Position numbers and translations under genes: made by a program. DNA of 53,463 nt, taken from contig CANBFE010000028.1 in assembly GCA_947367855.1 (NCBI GenBank), positions 1 through 53,463 on the forward strand, written 5' to 3'. This document shows, piece after piece, positions 51,058 through 53,463 of this stretch; within the stretch, counting starts at the first letter, position 1; each line of letters begins with the position of its first letter. Below the pieces are notes generated by a model that had not been told where the DNA came from, searched no databases, and saw only the letters and a program-made list of their open reading frames with translations. The DNA is from an uncultured Lachnospiraceae bacterium. Its GTDB lineage: Bacteria; Bacillota; Clostridia; Lachnospirales; Lachnospiraceae.

Positions 51058-52728
51058 TTACGCCGCCATATCGTCTGACTTCTTTCCCGTCCGCCTCACA
51101 GACTGCCCCAGATAGCGGCTGATCAGCCCGCTTGCAGTCTCCGCAAGTTTTCCCACACCCAACGGCGCATACACCACCAGATACATAAAATAAGGAAGCA
51201 TGTATCTGCATTTATTTTCCCAGAAAATGCCGAACAAAAACCCGCCTACCACTGCGATCATGGGAATCCAGGCCGTACTGCCGAGGGGCGCTGCCTTCTT
51301 CATAAACAGGCCAAGGAGCACAAAAGCCAAAAGCGAAAAGTAGATGATGCTCTGGTAGTAATTTGCGCACTTCCATACTAAGTTATGAATCTTTCCGTAA
51401 TACAGCTCCGCAATCCATTCCGGAGCCTCTCTTTCCTCCCTGTTATAACTGGTCTCTCCCAGACTTCCGAAGAGCGGCTCCAACCACTGTATCTGTATCT
51501 TCCTGGCAAAAAAATATTTTGCATATGCAGGATTTTCCCTGAATTCCTCTATCCGGGAGGAGATATATTCTTTTCCGATCTGCACCGCAGGTTCCCGTTC
51601 AAAACCGCATTCCTCAAACACACTCTGCTGATATCGGTTGTATACGCCCGGAGTTTCGTCCGTTTCCTGCAGTCCCATGGCAAGCCACAAAATACTCGGA
51701 ATTCCCCCGTCGTCCTCAAAGCCCGAACGGTATTCGTACAGCTTTGCCACCATTCCCACACTGACTCCCGCAGACAGTATAATGCAGAGTCCTGCCACTG
51801 CCGGATAGATTTTCTCCTTCTCCAGAGCCAGAAGTACCATGCCGATTGCCACGGCAATCAACACAATCCAGATATTTTTTCTCACCAACAGGGCCAGTGC
51901 GGCAGCTATGGAGGCCGCCAGAAGATATCTCTTCCGGAACTCCCTGCCATAGGCAGCCAGTGCCCAGAACAGTACCATGCTGAAGCAGATGGAGGGAAGA
52001 TCCCCATATATGTATGGAAGATATAAAATGTACGGAATACAAAACATCATCATAAGGCAGTACAGAATACGGTAAAGAGGCGCCTGCGCCACAATCTTCA
52101 AAAACGAATAACCGGCAATCACGGTGATAAGCAGAAATAACAGATGAAAACGGGCCGCCACATCATAGCAGAAATCTCCGAAAATCCTGAAAAGAATTTC
52201 ATACAGAAACACCAGCCCCTCCTGCTGCCTGTACATCCCTATGTAACCGCCCTTTATAAACATATCAAACGTGCCGTCTTTGGCATAGCTGGCTGCAGCG
52301 GTGGTATTGATCTGGTCCCCGATAGGGTAATAAGGATGGTTCCTGATATAAAGATATCCTATCACGGCAAGCCATACGCATGCCAAAAACAGCATGCCCC
52401 TGCATACCTTTTCCTTATCCAACGAAAACTGCTTCCCGCTCCCTGCGCCGGAAATCATATCCAGACCTTTCAATATCCCCACAGCCACAGCGCATATTCC
52501 AAGAAACACCAACAGATGAACGCCCATGGAATCCGGCAATTCCATCAGCCGCGTCTCATACACCTTCCAACTCGGTTCAGCCAAAGGATAATACGAGAGA
52601 CAAAAACTCTTCCATGCCAGATACATCGCTATGGGCAATACGCAGACTTTGAGCAGCAAAATTGCTGTTTCCACAAGCTTCCGGTATTTTGTACATGTTT
52701 TCTCTGGTTTTTCGAATCGTACAATCAT
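51058..52728 (-). CDS. Polytopic GT-C-like membrane glycosyltransferase or flippase
   Basis: The 556-residue protein has about eleven predicted membrane segments. A first external loop has YIRNHPYYPIGDQINTTAAASYAKDG (about 125-150), with an Asp early in the first large loop as in ArnT/GT39-type GT-C enzymes, and a long polar loop follows (about 335-410). It ends with a positively charged tail. Such proteins usually move sugars from lipid carriers to surface polymers. The family is not certain. The start at 52728 lacks a strong ribosome site, so the exact N-terminus is uncertain. Confidence 0.7.
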   Translation of the reverse strand: MIVRFEKPEKTCTKYRKLVETAILLLKVCVLPIAMYLAWKSFCLSYYPLAEPSWKVYETRLMELPDSMGVHLLVFLGICAVAVGILKGLDMISGAGSGKQFSLDKEKVCRGMLFLACVWLAVIGYLYIRNHPYYPIGDQINTTAAASYAKDGTFDMFIKGGYIGMYRQQEGLVFLYEILFRIFGDFCYDVAARFHLLFLLITVIAGYSFLKIVAQAPLYRILYCLMMMFCIPYILYLPYIYGDLPSICFSMVLFWALAAYGREFRKRYLLAASIAAALALLVRKNIWIVLIAVAIGMVLLALEKEKIYPAVAGLCIILSAGVSVGMVAKLYEYRSGFEDDGGIPSILWLAMGLQETDETPGVYNRYQQSVFEECGFEREPAVQIGKEYISSRIEEFRENPAYAKYFFARKIQIQWLEPLFGSLGETSYNREEREAPEWIAELYYGKIHNLVWKCANYYQSIIYFSLLAFVLLGLFMKKAAPLGSTAWIPMIAVVGGFLFGIFWENKCRYMLPYFMYLVVYAPLGVGKLAETASGLISRYLGQSVRRTGKKSDDMAA

Positions 52729-53157
52729 TCTCCTGCTCCCATCCCTGTGTGCCGGTTTCTTCTGCTAAAATATTTATGCATGCAAGACTCATAAAAGACT
52801 TCCACCAGTTCCCTGCCGGGATTATGGCCACATTATACCATGTGTGCAGAAAATCAAGCGGCTGCGGAGCAGACATTTGATTTTCAAACCATGGCCGGAG
52901 TATAATGCATCGCAAAACGATGACAAGACAGCGTCAGCTGGCTTGAATTCTGCGTCAGCAGAATCATTATACCATATTTCCCCTATATCAGACAACTCCA
53001 ATTCAGTGGAAATCTATAGCGGCTTCCACCCCTGATTAAATCTCCATTTACAGTCAAAAGTATGCCTGAAAATTCGAACTAAATACTTCCTTCAATTTTT
53101 TTCAAATTTTTAAAATTTTTGTTGCTTTTTCCACAGAATATGTTATACTGGAAATAC
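52729..53157. other. Gene-free intergenic stretch with tRNA-Ala promoter
   Basis: This 429-base stretch holds no convincing gene. It becomes very AT-rich near 53030-53140. A promoter, TTGCTT (53122-53127), 16 bases and TATACT (53144-53149), starts just before tRNA-Ala. A GCGTCAGC...CTGCGTCAGCAG run near 52930-52960 is a possible short repeat. Confidence 0.5.
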
Positions 53158-53230
53158 GGGGCATTAGCGCAGTTGGGAGCGTGCCACACTGGCAGTGTGG
53201 AGGTCACGGGTTCGAATCCCGTATGCTCCA
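53158..53230 (+). tRNA. tRNA-Ala (GGC)
   Basis: The cloverleaf has acceptor GGGGCAT/ATGCTCC with the G3-U70 pair that marks tRNA-Ala, D-arm GCGCAGTTGGGAGCG, anticodon stem CCACA/TGTGG with loop CTGGCAG (anticodon GGC), and T-loop GGTTCGAATCC. The discriminator A is at 53230 and CCA is not encoded. Confidence 0.97.
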
Positions 53231-53242
53231 TAGTTGATAAAA

Positions 53243-53291
53243 GCCGCAAATCATAGATTTTCCAGTAAAATCTTAGGTTTGCGGCCTTTTT
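53243..53291 (+). terminator. Terminator after tRNA-Ala
   Basis: GCCGCAAA (53243-53250) pairs with TTTGCGGC (53278-53285), with further internal pairing (GATTTT/AAAATC), followed by a run of Ts to 53291. Confidence 0.85.
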
Positions 53292-53382
53292 AATGTTTCG
53301 TTTTGTTAAGTATACTTATAGCAAATAAGTCCACTTTATATCATTTCTTGTCATGAATCTTGTCATGACAAATCAGCCTGAA

Positions 53383-53463
53383 TCAGTTGTAGAATGCTGC
53401 CTGTATGCTGTTATATCCGGCGATTCCGTCCGCCTTCAGGCTGAGCTTCCGCTGCAGGGCAAG
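53383..53463 (-). CDS. C-terminal end of a gene with a peptidoglycan-binding-like repeat (partial)
   Basis: The last 26 codons before a TGA are read leftward: LALQRKLSLKADGIAGYNSI and then QAAFYN. This is the pattern of a peptidoglycan-binding-1 repeat end (LQRKL-x-x-ADGI-x-G). The rest lies to the right of the window, so the full protein, perhaps a cell wall hydrolase, is unknown. Confidence 0.55.
   Translation of the reverse strand, partial: LALQRKLSLKADGIAGYNSIQAAFYN

Noticed and set aside
53158..53230. An attachment site for an integrative element
   Set aside because: No integrase or tRNA 3' repeat is seen within the window; noted only as a low-interest point.

Overview
This window looks like chromosome from a spore-forming, strictly anaerobic gut Clostridium relative, most likely Lachnospiraceae. 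The evidence is a GerA/SpoVAF-type spore protein, a YtaF-like membrane protein, a PerR-like regulator with rubrerythrin and rubredoxin, a VanG/VanT-type peptidoglycan module, LuxS/Pfs, and many glycan enzymes without signal peptides. The species assignment is inference, because no rRNA or other taxonomic marker is present.

Positions 1-24.8 kb form a glycan-use region. A leftward operon of about ten genes starts at a promoter near 16.09 kb. It holds a lipoprotein solute-binding protein, a second membrane-anchored binding protein with two carbohydrate-binding-like domains, a MalF/MalG-type permease pair, a beta-propeller/TPR/Yip1 membrane protein, a DUF5696-like lipoprotein, a second permease pair, a GH130 phosphorylase, and a transglutaminase/PNGase-fold protein that runs off the left edge with a PKEDA repeat. 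No ATPase gene accompanies it. Divergent from this operon is a CBM9-like protein. Next come a leftward GH20-GH18-transglutaminase unit and a rightward Cys-type sulfatase. The enzymes lack signal peptides, so the likely scheme is import of host-type glycans or glycopeptides followed by breakdown in the cytoplasm.

Positions 24.9-31.1 kb hold a two-component system (kinase then regulator, leftward), divergent from a VanG-type D-Ala:D-Ser ligase and a VanT-type membrane racemase. No VanXY/VanX/VanY is present. The racemase has an unusually long acidic linker and a His where VanT-G has Asn and alanine racemases have Tyr.

Positions 31.2-32.5 kb encode PerR-like regulator, rubrerythrin and rubredoxin. 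Positions 32.5-36.3 kb are more AT-rich and carry an AbiEi/AbiEii type IV toxin-antitoxin pair with a perfect 12-bp palindrome at its promoter, followed by a separate three-gene unit with an AAA ATPase.

Positions 36.4-47.7 kb are mostly core functions: luxS and pfs, GtrA-like protein, a D-2-hydroxyacid dehydrogenase, murG, a UPF0340 protein, ytaF, the spore protein, two tRNA-Gly genes, and DUF3810 and DUF3048 proteins. Positions 47.8-52.7 kb hold two different GH29 alpha-fucosidases and a GT-C-like membrane protein. The window ends with tRNA-Ala(GGC) and the last 26 codons of a leftward gene resembling a peptidoglycan-binding repeat.
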